Part shown: in pieces, positions 55,869 through 63,931 of the stretch
Layout: every line of letters begins with the position of its first letter
Position numbering within the stretch: the stretch's first letter is position 1
IMG/VR virus record: IMGVR_UViG_3300012936_000005
Coordinates: 21,043 to 85,042 of that record
Length of the DNA stretch: 64,000 nt
Strand: one strand, 5' to 3'
Source: a virus
The notes under the pieces: model-generated
What the model saw: the letters and a program-made list of their open reading frames with translations, nothing else
The model's database searches: none
Told to the model about the DNA's origin: nothing
Position numbers and translations under genes: made by a program

Positions 55869-56645
55869 ATGAAAGTATACGACGTTTTAACAGAATCTAA
55901 GCAAGTTGACGAAGGTCCTATTAGATTTTTAAAAAGAACACTGGGAAAAAACACAGCTATGGGCAAAGCCGCACAGCTAGATGTTGAATTAGACAAAGAA
56001 GTGTCTGATATATACAAAGACTTTGTTGCTGTAAGCAAACAAGATCCTAAAATGGGCGGTATGACTGCTAAAGGACTTGCTAATTTTCTAAAAGCAAAAG
56101 GTTTTGTAAGTAAACCTAGTGACGTAATGTCGTATGTTAATCAAGAACCTAGTCTAGGTAGAAAAGCTTCTAAAGCAGGTAAAAAAGTTGCTAAAGGCGC
56201 TAAAGCGGCCGCTGGCGCGGCTAAGTCCGGAGCAAGCAAAGTAGGACAAGCGGCTAGCAAACTTAAGAAAAAACTTTCTCCTGAACCAACAGGACTTACT
56301 CCAGATCAACCTAATCTCCCAGGTATTGAAAGTATGTACAGTGAAGCAAGACTTATGGAAGTTGATGTAAAACTGTCCGGTGGACAAGCAAAGAAAATTA
56401 TCAAACGTTTTGTACAGCAAGGCTTTCAAAAGCAAATGGGCAACAGACTATCTAAAAGTAGTTACGGCGATGCTCCTGCAGATACAGCTAAAGGATCTAG
56501 TTCAAATACGGCTAGTGCATCTAGTTCTAAATCAGATGCGAAAGCAATGGCAACTCCTACAATGGACGTTGCAAGTGCAATTAAGTTTTTGAGATCACAA
56601 GGTTATACTGTAACTGCTCCTAAGAAACAAAAGCAAAAAGCATAA
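55869..56645 (+). CDS. Basic Lys/Ala-rich protein, possible internal head protein
   Basis: A 258-residue protein. The start MKVYDVLTES contains L-T-E, which resembles the short L/I-x-E cleavage sites of the gp21 prohead protease. A second such site, RLMEVD, precedes a lysine-rich stretch. The middle (about residues 97-135) is a Lys/Ala-rich, histone H1-like run with repeated GKKVAKGAKAAAGAAKSG units. The end has a Ser-rich linker and a SAP-like or helix-turn-helix-like ASAIKFLRSQGYTVTAP. A late promoter drives it. Together these suggest a DNA-binding protein packaged in the head, but no family is recognised. Confidence 0.65.
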   Translation: MKVYDVLTESKQVDEGPIRFLKRTLGKNTAMGKAAQLDVELDKEVSDIYKDFVAVSKQDPKMGGMTAKGLANFLKAKGFVSKPSDVMSYVNQEPSLGRKASKAGKKVAKGAKAAAGAAKSGASKVGQAASKLKKKLSPEPTGLTPDQPNLPGIESMYSEARLMEVDVKLSGGQAKKIIKRFVQQGFQKQMGNRLSKSSYGDAPADTAKGSSSNTASASSSKSDAKAMATPTMDVASAIKFLRSQGYTVTAPKKQKQKA

Positions 56646-56647
56646 TC

Positions 56648-56863
56648 CTACCAAAAAGGCATACCTGACTTTTTAGCAGATTCCATATTTTCTTTGATAA
56701 GGTCTGAAATTATAGCTCTATCGTCCATGTCTAACAAATAACAATCGTCTAACGGTATTCCGCCACGCATCCACCAAGAGATACGTATCATCTCATTTTT
56801 TATTTGCTTGACCTCGCCCTCTAGGACCTTAACCTCGTTTTGGATTTTTTCGAGGCTCCACGT
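56648..56863 (-). CDS. Small baseplate hub assembly-type protein, unusual start
   Basis: An open frame of 71 residues ends at 56648. It contains LEKIQNEVKVLEGEVKQIKNE, then MIRISWWMRGGIPLDDC and IISDLIKENMESAKKSGMPFW. The pattern W-M-R-G ... DDC ... I-x-D-L-I-x-EN-x-x-x-x-K-x-x-MP is that of small proteins beside gp26 in marine T4-like phages (annotated as hub assembly proteins; gp51-like is possible). There is no ATG, GTG or TTG at the expected start. The AAGGAT site at 56873-56868 points to the ACG at 56863. The alternative is the internal ATG of MIRISWW, which would remove the coiled-coil start. It begins nine bases after the gp26 stop. Confidence 0.6.
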   Translation of the reverse strand, partial: TWSLEKIQNEVKVLEGEVKQIKNEMIRISWWMRGGIPLDDCYLLDMDDRAIISDLIKENMESAKKSGMPFW

Positions 56864-56871
56864 TAAGATCC

Positions 56872-57780
56872 TTATCCGAAAAAATTACCTTGGTCGAATG
56901 TAATAGGTATTTCGTAAGTAGAATCAGCCCCTGCTTCCATTTCTTCATCAGTGGCTTTTACTTCTAATGGTTGCTGTGTAAATTTTTTCTTTTCAGCTTC
57001 AATATGATCTTTGATCTGATTGAAAATTTTTGCATCAGTATTCATCAAAAATTCTTTCAAGTGTACTGGATTAACTACAGCCTCAGGTGAATCATCTGGT
57101 TGAATAGCTATTACACTTTTAACAAGTGTTTCAACATTTAAATCTGTAAGTTTAGAAAAACTAGTTTGGAATTTTTTAAGTTTTTCTTCATTGCCTAGAT
57201 CATCATTGTCTATGATTGAAAAAATTCTTTGTTCTTCAAATGCTTTGATCATTCCTTGAGTGATTGTTCTATAATCCAAAGGTTGGATCTGAACTTTGAA
57301 ACCATCAATTGCAAAAGTATGAACAAATTCTTTTGACATATAATTGTCAAAAATTGTTTGAAGACTTAGTTCAAAGTCTTTATTAATATTGGTTTTAGGA
57401 ATAGTTGCTGACATTGACATCTTTTCTCCAAAACTTGCACGTCTAATTGCAATTAGGATAATGTCTAAATCAATTGATGGACACTTCCATGCGTCTTTGA
57501 TATTAGGCATACAACTTTGAATTACATCAACTGTTGCTTGTCCGTTTAATAATGCATCGGGAGTCTTAAACGTAATCTCATCCTTTGCTGTCATTGCGTA
57601 AACTGGGTATTCACCGTTTTCCGTCTTTTCCAAAGACTTACCTGGCCAATACTCACCGTTACTTGGCAATTTGATGTAGATCTTTGGTTGTCTAAGGTGT
57701 TTCGCTAATGGGTTACCTTGCGGTTGTGCCATTGGAATACCTTGCTGTCCCATGTTTGGTGGGAAGTTATTATCTACCAT
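56872..57780 (-). CDS. 26: Baseplate hub protein gp26
   Basis: A 302-residue protein with the gp26/T4-baseplate pattern: PKIYIKLPSNGEYWP, AMTAKDEITFKTPDALLNGQATVDVIQSCMPNIKDAW, then LDIILIAIRRASFGEKMSMSATIP. T4 gp26 is 208 residues; the extra length is at both ends. It takes part in hub assembly. It is on the minus strand, opposite to its plus-strand neighbours, and has its own late-promoter-like box 43 bases upstream. It starts 77 bases from the divergent tape-measure gene. Confidence 0.85.
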   Translation of the reverse strand: MVDNNFPPNMGQQGIPMAQPQGNPLAKHLRQPKIYIKLPSNGEYWPGKSLEKTENGEYPVYAMTAKDEITFKTPDALLNGQATVDVIQSCMPNIKDAWKCPSIDLDIILIAIRRASFGEKMSMSATIPKTNINKDFELSLQTIFDNYMSKEFVHTFAIDGFKVQIQPLDYRTITQGMIKAFEEQRIFSIIDNDDLGNEEKLKKFQTSFSKLTDLNVETLVKSVIAIQPDDSPEAVVNPVHLKEFLMNTDAKIFNQIKDHIEAEKKKFTQQPLEVKATDEEMEAGADSTYEIPITFDQGNFFG

Positions 57781-57822
57781 GTTTATTTCTCCTGCTAAAT
57801 AGTATTAACATATATGTGTATG

Positions 57823-57830
57823 TATTTATG
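57823..57830 (-). promoter_or_regulatory. Late promoter (CATAAATA) for gp26
   Basis: CATAAATA on the minus strand, one mismatch to TATAAATA, 43 bases before the gp26 start, in the intergenic region shared with the divergent tape-measure gene. Confidence 0.5.
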
Positions 57831-57857
57831 GATTCGGATTAAGTGAGCATTTAATTA

Positions 57858-60176
57858 ATGGCAGTAAAAATAGATATACCGGGAATTGGTGAAGTACAAG
57901 CGGATAATGCGGCTTCAGAGCAAACATTACGTGAAATACTCAAAGCCTTAGGCGGTAGACCTGGTCAAATTGACGGTCAGGGAGGCGCTGGAGGTGGTAG
58001 TGGCGTAGGTCCTGAAGCTAAGAAAGCATCAAAAGAAGTCAAAAAACTAGGTACAGCTTCTAAAGATGGTGCAAGTGCTATTAATAAAATGGCATCTGCG
58101 GCTAGTAGTGTAGTTGGTGGTGCATTTAATATGATCGTAGGCACCATTGGTGCCGCGGCTGGTGCTGTTACAGGTCTTGCTACAGGCTTACTTGAAGGCA
58201 AAAACAGCATACACGAATTTACAAAGAACGTTCCCGGACTGAATATAATGACTGGGATCATCGAAAACCAGATGAACCAGTTCAAAGAACTATCATCAAT
58301 TGGTGCAGGCTTTGGCAACAATATGTTTGAAATAACACAAGTTGCAGGACAATCTGCATTATCTATGCAAACACTTGCAAAAACTATTGCTGGTAATTCA
58401 GAAGGACTAAGAATGTTTGGAGTTAGTGTGCAAGATGGTACACGAAGATTTGGTAGGCTTTCAAAAGAATTACGTACAGGAGATTTAGGTAGACAACTAT
58501 TAGGAATGGGTGTTACTACAGAAGAACTTAACGAAAATTTAATCAGTTACAACGAACTATTAGTTTCAACAGGCAGAGATAGATTTATGACTGATGCTCA
58601 GATAGCTGATGGCACAGCAAAATACTCGTTGGAACTAGATAGAATTGCAAGACTTACAGGTAAGAGTAGAAAACAGCTCGAAGAAGAAATGAGAGCTAAA
58701 AATACAGATATACGTAGACAAGCCGCTATGTCAACTATGTCCGTTGATCAAATGAATCAATTTAGAAATAACTTACAATTAGCGGCATCCAAATCACCAG
58801 AGTTTGAAGCGGCACTTGTTGATATGGCAGATGGTATTGCTAATGATCCTGTCACACAACAGTTAATGGCTAACAGTCCTACATTTAGACAGTTTGCTAA
58901 AGATATAGAAGATATGGATCCAGCGGCATTCAACAACTTCCAAAAACAAGTTGGCGACGAAATGAAAGCATTAGCACTTAGATTCAAAGACGGTGGTATT
59001 GATGCATCTATGAATAGTGCATTTGGTAGTGCATTACAAATTGCTGGACAATTACAAATGACTGTTGAAACAACTAAGTCAGCTATTGACAACGAACAGT
59101 CAGCTAGAGACAAATTAACAACTGCCGTAGGTAATAGTGTTACTACACTTGAAGATTTATCAGGTAGAACACAAGCATTACTAACAGGTACAGATGCATT
59201 CAAAGAAGCGGCAGAGGCAATAGCAGATCTAATTCCAGATTACGAAACAGCAACAGACTTATTTGAAGACAACAAACACATTGTTGAAAACGCAATGAAT
59301 GATGCCTGGGAATGGTTAAAGACAGACGGTAAAGATCTTATCGACGATGCTATAACTTTGAGTACAGATGCTTTCAAAAAAGCTGTAGAATATATGAAAG
59401 ATATATTACCAACATTAAAACAATGGGCAGACGATTTCAAAAAAGATCCTGCAGGATTTTTTAATTCTGCAATAGATAGTTTGATGGGCTATGTTTATGA
59501 TGCAATGGTGGTGTTAGGTGTTGGAATATTAGCGTTCTTTAAAGGTGGGGCTATTGTTACAGCAATTGCAACAGGTTTAAAAGGTATTGGTCTTACAATT
59601 GGTACAAAAATAATGGGCTTTATTACAGGAGCATTTGCAGTCAAAGCCGCGGCTATTGCATCAGCATTAGGAACAAGTCTTATGGCGGCTGGCGGAGCAT
59701 TACTATCATTGCCAGTTTTAATTGGAGGTGCGATTGCGGCCGCAATAGCAGGAGCATTCGTAGCTATTGATTTTGCTTTCTTTGATGGAGAAATGACAGC
59801 ATGGATTACAGAAGGAATTGGCAAAATTTGGGAAGGATTAAAAGGTTGGATGTCTGATGCATTTTCAGGAATCAAGTCATTCTTCGGATTTGGAGGCGGC
59901 GATCCTGATTCAGTAAACAGTAGTGGCGGCCCAAATAAAGAAGAAAAAGGCTGGTTTAAAAAATGGTGGGAAGGCGAAGAAGAAGCTGATAATTCATCTG
60001 CTGATACTGATAAAAACGAAGAAACGCCAGAAACAAAAGAAGCAAAAGCTCAAACCAAGACTGGAGCCGATAGTGAGCTTGCGATGTTAAATACTAATAT
60101 GTTACAGCTCATTGATTTAACTAAAAAGAATACAACAGCCGTAAAAGCTCTTAACGGCAACATAATGGCTGGATAA
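57858..60176 (+). CDS. Predicted tail tape-measure protein
   Basis: A 772-residue protein. It starts MAVKIDIPGIGEVQADNAASE, then has a Gly-rich linker and long helical stretches. Around residues 545-640 there is a run of hydrophobic segments (VVLGVGILAFF, AIVTAIATGL, LSLPVLIGGAIAAAIAGAF) as is usual in tape measures, which insert in the membrane during ejection. The C terminus is acidic (KEEKGWFKKWWEGEEEADNSS). Position between the gp26 hub and the portal fits, as does the size. T4 gp29 (590 residues) is the functional counterpart, but there is no clear sequence match by eye. Confidence 0.75.
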   Translation: MAVKIDIPGIGEVQADNAASEQTLREILKALGGRPGQIDGQGGAGGGSGVGPEAKKASKEVKKLGTASKDGASAINKMASAASSVVGGAFNMIVGTIGAAAGAVTGLATGLLEGKNSIHEFTKNVPGLNIMTGIIENQMNQFKELSSIGAGFGNNMFEITQVAGQSALSMQTLAKTIAGNSEGLRMFGVSVQDGTRRFGRLSKELRTGDLGRQLLGMGVTTEELNENLISYNELLVSTGRDRFMTDAQIADGTAKYSLELDRIARLTGKSRKQLEEEMRAKNTDIRRQAAMSTMSVDQMNQFRNNLQLAASKSPEFEAALVDMADGIANDPVTQQLMANSPTFRQFAKDIEDMDPAAFNNFQKQVGDEMKALALRFKDGGIDASMNSAFGSALQIAGQLQMTVETTKSAIDNEQSARDKLTTAVGNSVTTLEDLSGRTQALLTGTDAFKEAAEAIADLIPDYETATDLFEDNKHIVENAMNDAWEWLKTDGKDLIDDAITLSTDAFKKAVEYMKDILPTLKQWADDFKKDPAGFFNSAIDSLMGYVYDAMVVLGVGILAFFKGGAIVTAIATGLKGIGLTIGTKIMGFITGAFAVKAAAIASALGTSLMAAGGALLSLPVLIGGAIAAAIAGAFVAIDFAFFDGEMTAWITEGIGKIWEGLKGWMSDAFSGIKSFFGFGGGDPDSVNSSGGPNKEEKGWFKKWWEGEEEADNSSADTDKNEETPETKEAKAQTKTGADSELAMLNTNMLQLIDLTKKNTTAVKALNGNIMAG

Positions 60177-60186
60177 GGAACAAATA

Positions 60187-61935
60187 ATGAGTTGGAAAAG
60201 ATATTTTACACCGGTAGAAGGCGAAGCAGGAACACGTAGCCCTCTTTCAGTAGGGCAAGGAACACAGCCAGGACCGGCAAGATCAAACTATTCAAGTTTT
60301 TTACCAGACGTATATACAGGCGCTCCTAATAGAGTTGAGCGTTATGGACAATATAATGTAATGGATCAAGACAGTGAAGTAAATGCGGCACTAGATATTC
60401 TAGCTGAATTTTGCTCACAACAAAATCCTATTAACAAAACTAGTTTTAGTATTGATTTTAAAAAGATGGCTACTAATTCTGAAGTAAAAGTTTTAGAACA
60501 ATATTTACAACAATGGACTAAGATGAATGATTTTGGAACACGTATGTTTAAAATTGTTCGTAATGTTTTTAAGTTTGGCGATGCTTTCTTTATCAGAGAT
60601 CCAGAAACTACAAAATGGCATCACGTTGATCCTGCAAAAGTATCAAGTATTATTGTTAACGAATCAGAAGGTAAAAAACCAGAACAATACATTATAAAAG
60701 ATATTAATCTAAACTTTGTTGACAAAGTAGCAACAACTCCATATACTACTAATGGAAATGCTACAGGCGGAGGCGACGGATACCTAACAGGTGGCGTTCG
60801 TGGTATGGTAGGAAATACTCATACGTCTGGTGCAAGTGCAGGACGCTTTGGTCACGACAAAACAAAAGAACATGCTATAAGTGCAGAACATATGGTACAT
60901 TTAAGTTTAAGCGAAGGCTTAGATAACAATGCTCCATTTGGTAACAGTTTATTAGAAGGTATATTTAAAGTATACAAACAAAAAGAATTATTAGAAGATG
61001 CTATTATTATCTACAGAACACAAAGAGCACCTGAACGTAGAGTGTTCTATGTTGATGTAGGAAATATGCCATCGCACCTAGCGATGCAGTTTGTTGAAAG
61101 AGTCAAAACTGAGATACATCAAAGAAGGATACCATCGAAGACAGGAGGCGGTACATCTGTCATAGACAGTGCTTACAATCCTTTATCAACTAATGAAGAT
61201 TACTTTTTCCCACAAACAGCAGAAGGTAGAGGATCAAAAGTTGAAACACTACCAGGCGGTACTAACTTAGGCGAAATCGACGACCTTAAATATTTTACTA
61301 ACAAACTTGTAAGAGGACTACGTATTCCTAGTTCATACTTACCAGCGGCCGCACAAGACGAAGGACAAAGTTCTTTCAATGATGGAAGAGTTGGTACAGC
61401 ATATATTCAAGAATTACGTTTTAACAAATACTGTGAGCGTTTACAAAATTTAATAGCTGAAGTGTTTAATCAAGAATTTAAACGCTATCTACTAGAAAAA
61501 GGTATAAACGTTGATATTGCAATGTTTGATTTATTATTTCAACCACCGCAAAACTTTGCAAGTTATAGACAAAGTGAATTAGATAATCAGCGTATCGGTA
61601 CGTTTGCACAGATCCAAGCTATTCCATTTATTAGTAATAGATATGCAATGAAACGTTTCTTAGGAATGAGTGATTCAGAGCTTGCAGAAAATGAACGTTA
61701 CTGGAGAGAAGAGAATGACGAAACACTGTCTGCACAACCGACAGATGCCGCAGGCGAAATGAGAGGTGCAGGAATTAGTGGAGCAGGTATTGAAAGTGAC
61801 CTAGGTGCAGGAGCAGATGTTGCACCAGAAGGTGAAGAAGGAGTTGCTACAGGAGAAACTGGAGGACCAGAATCAGTAACAACACCAGATGCAGGCGGAG
61901 GGGGAGATGCAGGCGGCGAAACGCCTCCGGCATAA
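60187..61935 (+). CDS. 20: Portal vertex protein gp20
   Basis: A 582-residue protein (T4 gp20 is 524) with the gp20 pattern: VERYGQYNVMDQDSEVNAALDILAEFCSQQNPINKTSF, VFKFGDAFFIRDPETTKWHHVDPAKVSSI, YRTQRAPERRVFYVDVGNMPSHLAMQFV and YFTNKLVRGLRIPSSYLPAAAQDEGQSSFNDGRVGTAYIQELRFNKY in overlapping parts. It forms the dodecameric portal. The extra C-terminal residues are a Gly/Ala/Glu-rich tail (GAGADVAPEGEEG...), unlike T4. It is 10 bases from the tape-measure gene and in the same operon. Confidence 0.96.
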   Translation: MSWKRYFTPVEGEAGTRSPLSVGQGTQPGPARSNYSSFLPDVYTGAPNRVERYGQYNVMDQDSEVNAALDILAEFCSQQNPINKTSFSIDFKKMATNSEVKVLEQYLQQWTKMNDFGTRMFKIVRNVFKFGDAFFIRDPETTKWHHVDPAKVSSIIVNESEGKKPEQYIIKDINLNFVDKVATTPYTTNGNATGGGDGYLTGGVRGMVGNTHTSGASAGRFGHDKTKEHAISAEHMVHLSLSEGLDNNAPFGNSLLEGIFKVYKQKELLEDAIIIYRTQRAPERRVFYVDVGNMPSHLAMQFVERVKTEIHQRRIPSKTGGGTSVIDSAYNPLSTNEDYFFPQTAEGRGSKVETLPGGTNLGEIDDLKYFTNKLVRGLRIPSSYLPAAAQDEGQSSFNDGRVGTAYIQELRFNKYCERLQNLIAEVFNQEFKRYLLEKGINVDIAMFDLLFQPPQNFASYRQSELDNQRIGTFAQIQAIPFISNRYAMKRFLGMSDSELAENERYWREENDETLSAQPTDAAGEMRGAGISGAGIESDLGAGADVAPEGEEGVATGETGGPESVTTPDAGGGGDAGGETPPA

Positions 61936-61943
61936 ATACTAGC

Positions 61944-62183
61944 ATGATACTAAGAGAATTATTTTATTTTGATAAAGAAACTGTTGATCCTATTGAGGAC
62001 AAGAGCTACGATGCCACAGATGACAAGAGCATTGTTAATCGTGATGACACACGTAAAACAAGATTGACACTTAGACAAATTAATAAAGCTCGCCGGGCAT
62101 CAGAACTACACAACGAAGAGAAAGTTAAAGAATTAGAATTTGTACGTCAAATGTACGGTATTCAAGCACAACCTGAAGTATAG
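61944..62183 (+). CDS. Small prohead-region protein
   Basis: A 79-residue charged protein, MILRELFYFDKETVDPIEDKS at the start, with the RKTRLTLRQINKARRASELHNEEK core. The DDTRKTRLTL-x-QIN-x-x-R pattern recurs in small genes behind gp20 in marine T4-like phages. T4 has the small prohead core proteins gp67 and gp68 at this place. A scaffold role by analogy is likely but not proved. A CATAAATA box overlaps the gp20 stop just upstream. Confidence 0.7.
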   Translation: MILRELFYFDKETVDPIEDKSYDATDDKSIVNRDDTRKTRLTLRQINKARRASELHNEEKVKELEFVRQMYGIQAQPEV

Positions 62184-62194
62184 GATGATGTATA

Positions 62195-62794
62195 ATGACT
62201 GTAGCCTTTGTGATAGGTAATGGCACGAGCCGTAAAGACATAGACTTATACCCACTTAAAAACTACGGAAAGATATATGCATGTAACGCAATGTTCAGGC
62301 ACTTTGAGCCTGATTACTTAGTCGCTGTTGATGTAAAAATGATCTTAGAAATAAACCATGCTAAATGGCAAATGGAGCACGAAGTATGGACAAATCCAAA
62401 TAAACAATTTAATGGTATGCAAGGATTCAGATATTTTCAGCCTAGCAAAGGTTGGAGTAGTGGTCCTACAGCATTATGGCTAGCAAGTACACATAAACAC
62501 GATACAATTTATATATTAGGATTTGATTTTCACGGTGAATTAGACAAACATGGCAACAGAAATGTGGTAAATAACTTGTACGCAGGAACACACAATTATA
62601 AGAAAGTTGGAGATCCTGCTACATATTTTGGTAATTGGGAGAGACAAACAGCTTCAACGTGCGATTCTCATCAAGGCAAAAGATACATAAGAGTTGTTGC
62701 CGATGATGATGACTTTGTACCGAAACAATTAAAGAAATGTACGAATTTATCTCACATAAAAGTCAGTGAGTTTAAAAGATATTATGATTTTTAG
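62195..62794 (+). CDS. GT42/DUF115-like protein (sialyltransferase-like fold)
   Basis: A 199-residue protein. It begins MTVAFVIGNGTSRKDIDLYPLK (partly shown), and GNGTSR at residues 8-13 matches the GNGPS motif of GT42 sialyltransferases and DUF115/MptE-like proteins. The later GPTALWLAST and DTIYILGFDFHG also fit the GT42-type S-G-x-x-A-x-x-x-A and I-Y-L-x-G-x-D-F pattern. It may transfer a sugar or a pterin-like group. It lies between the portal and the prohead-core genes, where T4 has only capsid genes, so it is an inserted accessory gene. A perfect 18-base palindrome follows. Confidence 0.55.
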   Translation: MTVAFVIGNGTSRKDIDLYPLKNYGKIYACNAMFRHFEPDYLVAVDVKMILEINHAKWQMEHEVWTNPNKQFNGMQGFRYFQPSKGWSSGPTALWLASTHKHDTIYILGFDFHGELDKHGNRNVVNNLYAGTHNYKKVGDPATYFGNWERQTASTCDSHQGKRYIRVVADDDDFVPKQLKKCTNLSHIKVSEFKRYYDF

Positions 62795-62805
62795 ACGGTT
62801 TGTGC

Positions 62806-62823
62806 CAAAACGAGCTCGTTTTG
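62806..62823. terminator. Perfect palindrome, possible terminator
   Basis: CAAAACGAGCTCGTTTTG is a perfect 18-base inverted repeat starting 11 bases after the stop codon of the GT42-like gene. ACGG (62795-62798) and CCGT (62827-62830) could extend the stem. No U-run follows, so it could also be a protein-binding or processing site. Confidence 0.4.
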
Positions 62824-62854
62824 ACGCCGTTATCCGTGTATTTTTAAATCATAG

Positions 62855-62862
62855 TGTAAATA
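62855..62862 (+). promoter_or_regulatory. Late-promoter-like box (TGTAAATA)
   Basis: TGTAAATA, one mismatch to TATAAATA, 44 bases before the acidic prohead-core-like gene, in the only 112-base gap in this part of the head cluster. Confidence 0.45.
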
Positions 62863-62906
62863 ATACTAGACAGCCTTACAACTTAATAAAACTATAGGAG
62901 AAAACA

Positions 62907-63911
62907 ATGGCAGACAATAAATTAGAGCAAATGCTCGAAAAACTTGTCAATAACGACCGTGCTGGCGCAGATGAGCTATTTCACGAGTTTGTTATTGAAA
63001 AGTCACGTGGTATCTATGAAAAGATGCTAGAAAACGATTTAGAAGATTTAGAAGTCGATGAAGCAAAAGACGAAGAAGTAGATGAAGCGTCTAAAGACGA
63101 AGAAACTAACGAAGCTACTGACGAAGAAGTAGATGAGGCTTCAGACGACGAAGAAACAAACGAAGCTACTGACGAAGAAGTAGATGAAGCATCAAAAGAT
63201 GAAGAAGTTGATGAAGCATCAGACGAAGACGTTGAAGAAGCTACAGACGAAAAAACAGACGAAAATTTCGGAGAAATTACACCAGAAGCTGACCCAATGG
63301 GTGGCGATGCCGCTGACGATATGATGGGTGACATCGAAGCAGATGGCGAAGAAGGTGAAGGCGACGATATGGGTGGCGATGAAGAAGAAATCGAAGACCG
63401 TGTAGTTGACCTAGAAGATGCTCTTGATGACCTAAAAGCTGAATTTGAAAAAATGATGGCTGGCGACAAAGGTGACGATGAAGGCGACGAAGATGCCGCT
63501 GACATGGACATGGATGACGAAGGTGATGAAGACAAGGAAGAAGCTATTGAAGTTCCTTCCGAACTTAGCGTAGAAGACGAAGCAATGCCATTTGAAAGCA
63601 AAGCAAAAACAGCTGGCGAACAAATGCGTGAGTACGTAGAAAAAGTTGCTGAGCCAAAAGGCGAAGACAACAAAGCGAAATCACCAGTTGCTTCAAAAAA
63701 TGACATGGGTGGAACAGCAAGTAACATAGCCGCAGGCGGCGAAGGTTCTACAAGCGGTTCAGCAATGTCCTCTAAAGAAGAAAATGCAGGTAACGTAAAT
63801 GTACCAGGCGGAAAAGCTTCTAAGAGTATGTCAAACGCTAAAGGCCATGGCGCAGAGAAAAAAGGCGCAGGCGAAACTGGAGCCAATACTAAAAGTACAA
63901 TTGGTTCTTAA
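62907..63911 (+). CDS. Very acidic prohead-core-like protein with tandem repeats
   Basis: A 334-residue protein. The N terminus is helical (MADNKLEQMLEKLVNNDRAGADELFHEFVIEKSRGIYEKMLENDLEDLE, in part), and similar starts are found in prohead proteins of marine T4-like phages. Residues about 56-115 are Asp/Glu repeats of EEVDEASKDEETNEATD type. A second acidic block around 130-225 contains MGGDEEEIEDRVVDLEDALDDLKAEFEKMM, likely a coiled coil. The end is Gly/Ser-rich. It probably belongs to the prohead core (as T4 gp67/gp68) rather than being a gp22. It starts behind an AGGAG site. Confidence 0.7.
   Translation: MADNKLEQMLEKLVNNDRAGADELFHEFVIEKSRGIYEKMLENDLEDLEVDEAKDEEVDEASKDEETNEATDEEVDEASDDEETNEATDEEVDEASKDEEVDEASDEDVEEATDEKTDENFGEITPEADPMGGDAADDMMGDIEADGEEGEGDDMGGDEEEIEDRVVDLEDALDDLKAEFEKMMAGDKGDDEGDEDAADMDMDDEGDEDKEEAIEVPSELSVEDEAMPFESKAKTAGEQMREYVEKVAEPKGEDNKAKSPVASKNDMGGTASNIAAGGEGSTSGSAMSSKEENAGNVNVPGGKASKSMSNAKGHGAEKKGAGETGANTKSTIGS
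63072..63173 (+). repeat. 51-base tandem repeat, two full copies and a partial third
   Basis: Copies run 63072-63122 and 63123-63173, with a third degenerate copy starting at 63174. Each codes for 17 residues of the EEVDEAS...EETNEATD type. The copies differ mostly at third codon positions. Confidence 0.85.
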
Positions 63912-63931
63912 TTGAGATTAAGGAATAACAG

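Noticed and set aside
46380-61352. NotI sites as signs of cloning vector sequence
   Set aside because: All five are inside intact phage genes in Ala-rich coding stretches, with no vector sequence around them.
61931-61938. CATAAATA before the small gene at 61944 as a late promoter
   Set aside because: It overlaps the gp20 stop and lies only five bases from the start codon, so it is more likely part of the operon sequence than a working promoter.
63072-63260. CRISPR-like array
   Set aside because: The repeats are adjacent with no spacers and code in frame for an acidic protein.
63014-63886. Long minus-strand frame of 290 codons (Ser-rich) opposite the acidic gene
   Set aside because: It is the antisense of a GAA/GAC-rich repeat gene, giving Ser/Ala-rich text without any motif, and it lacks a ribosome site.
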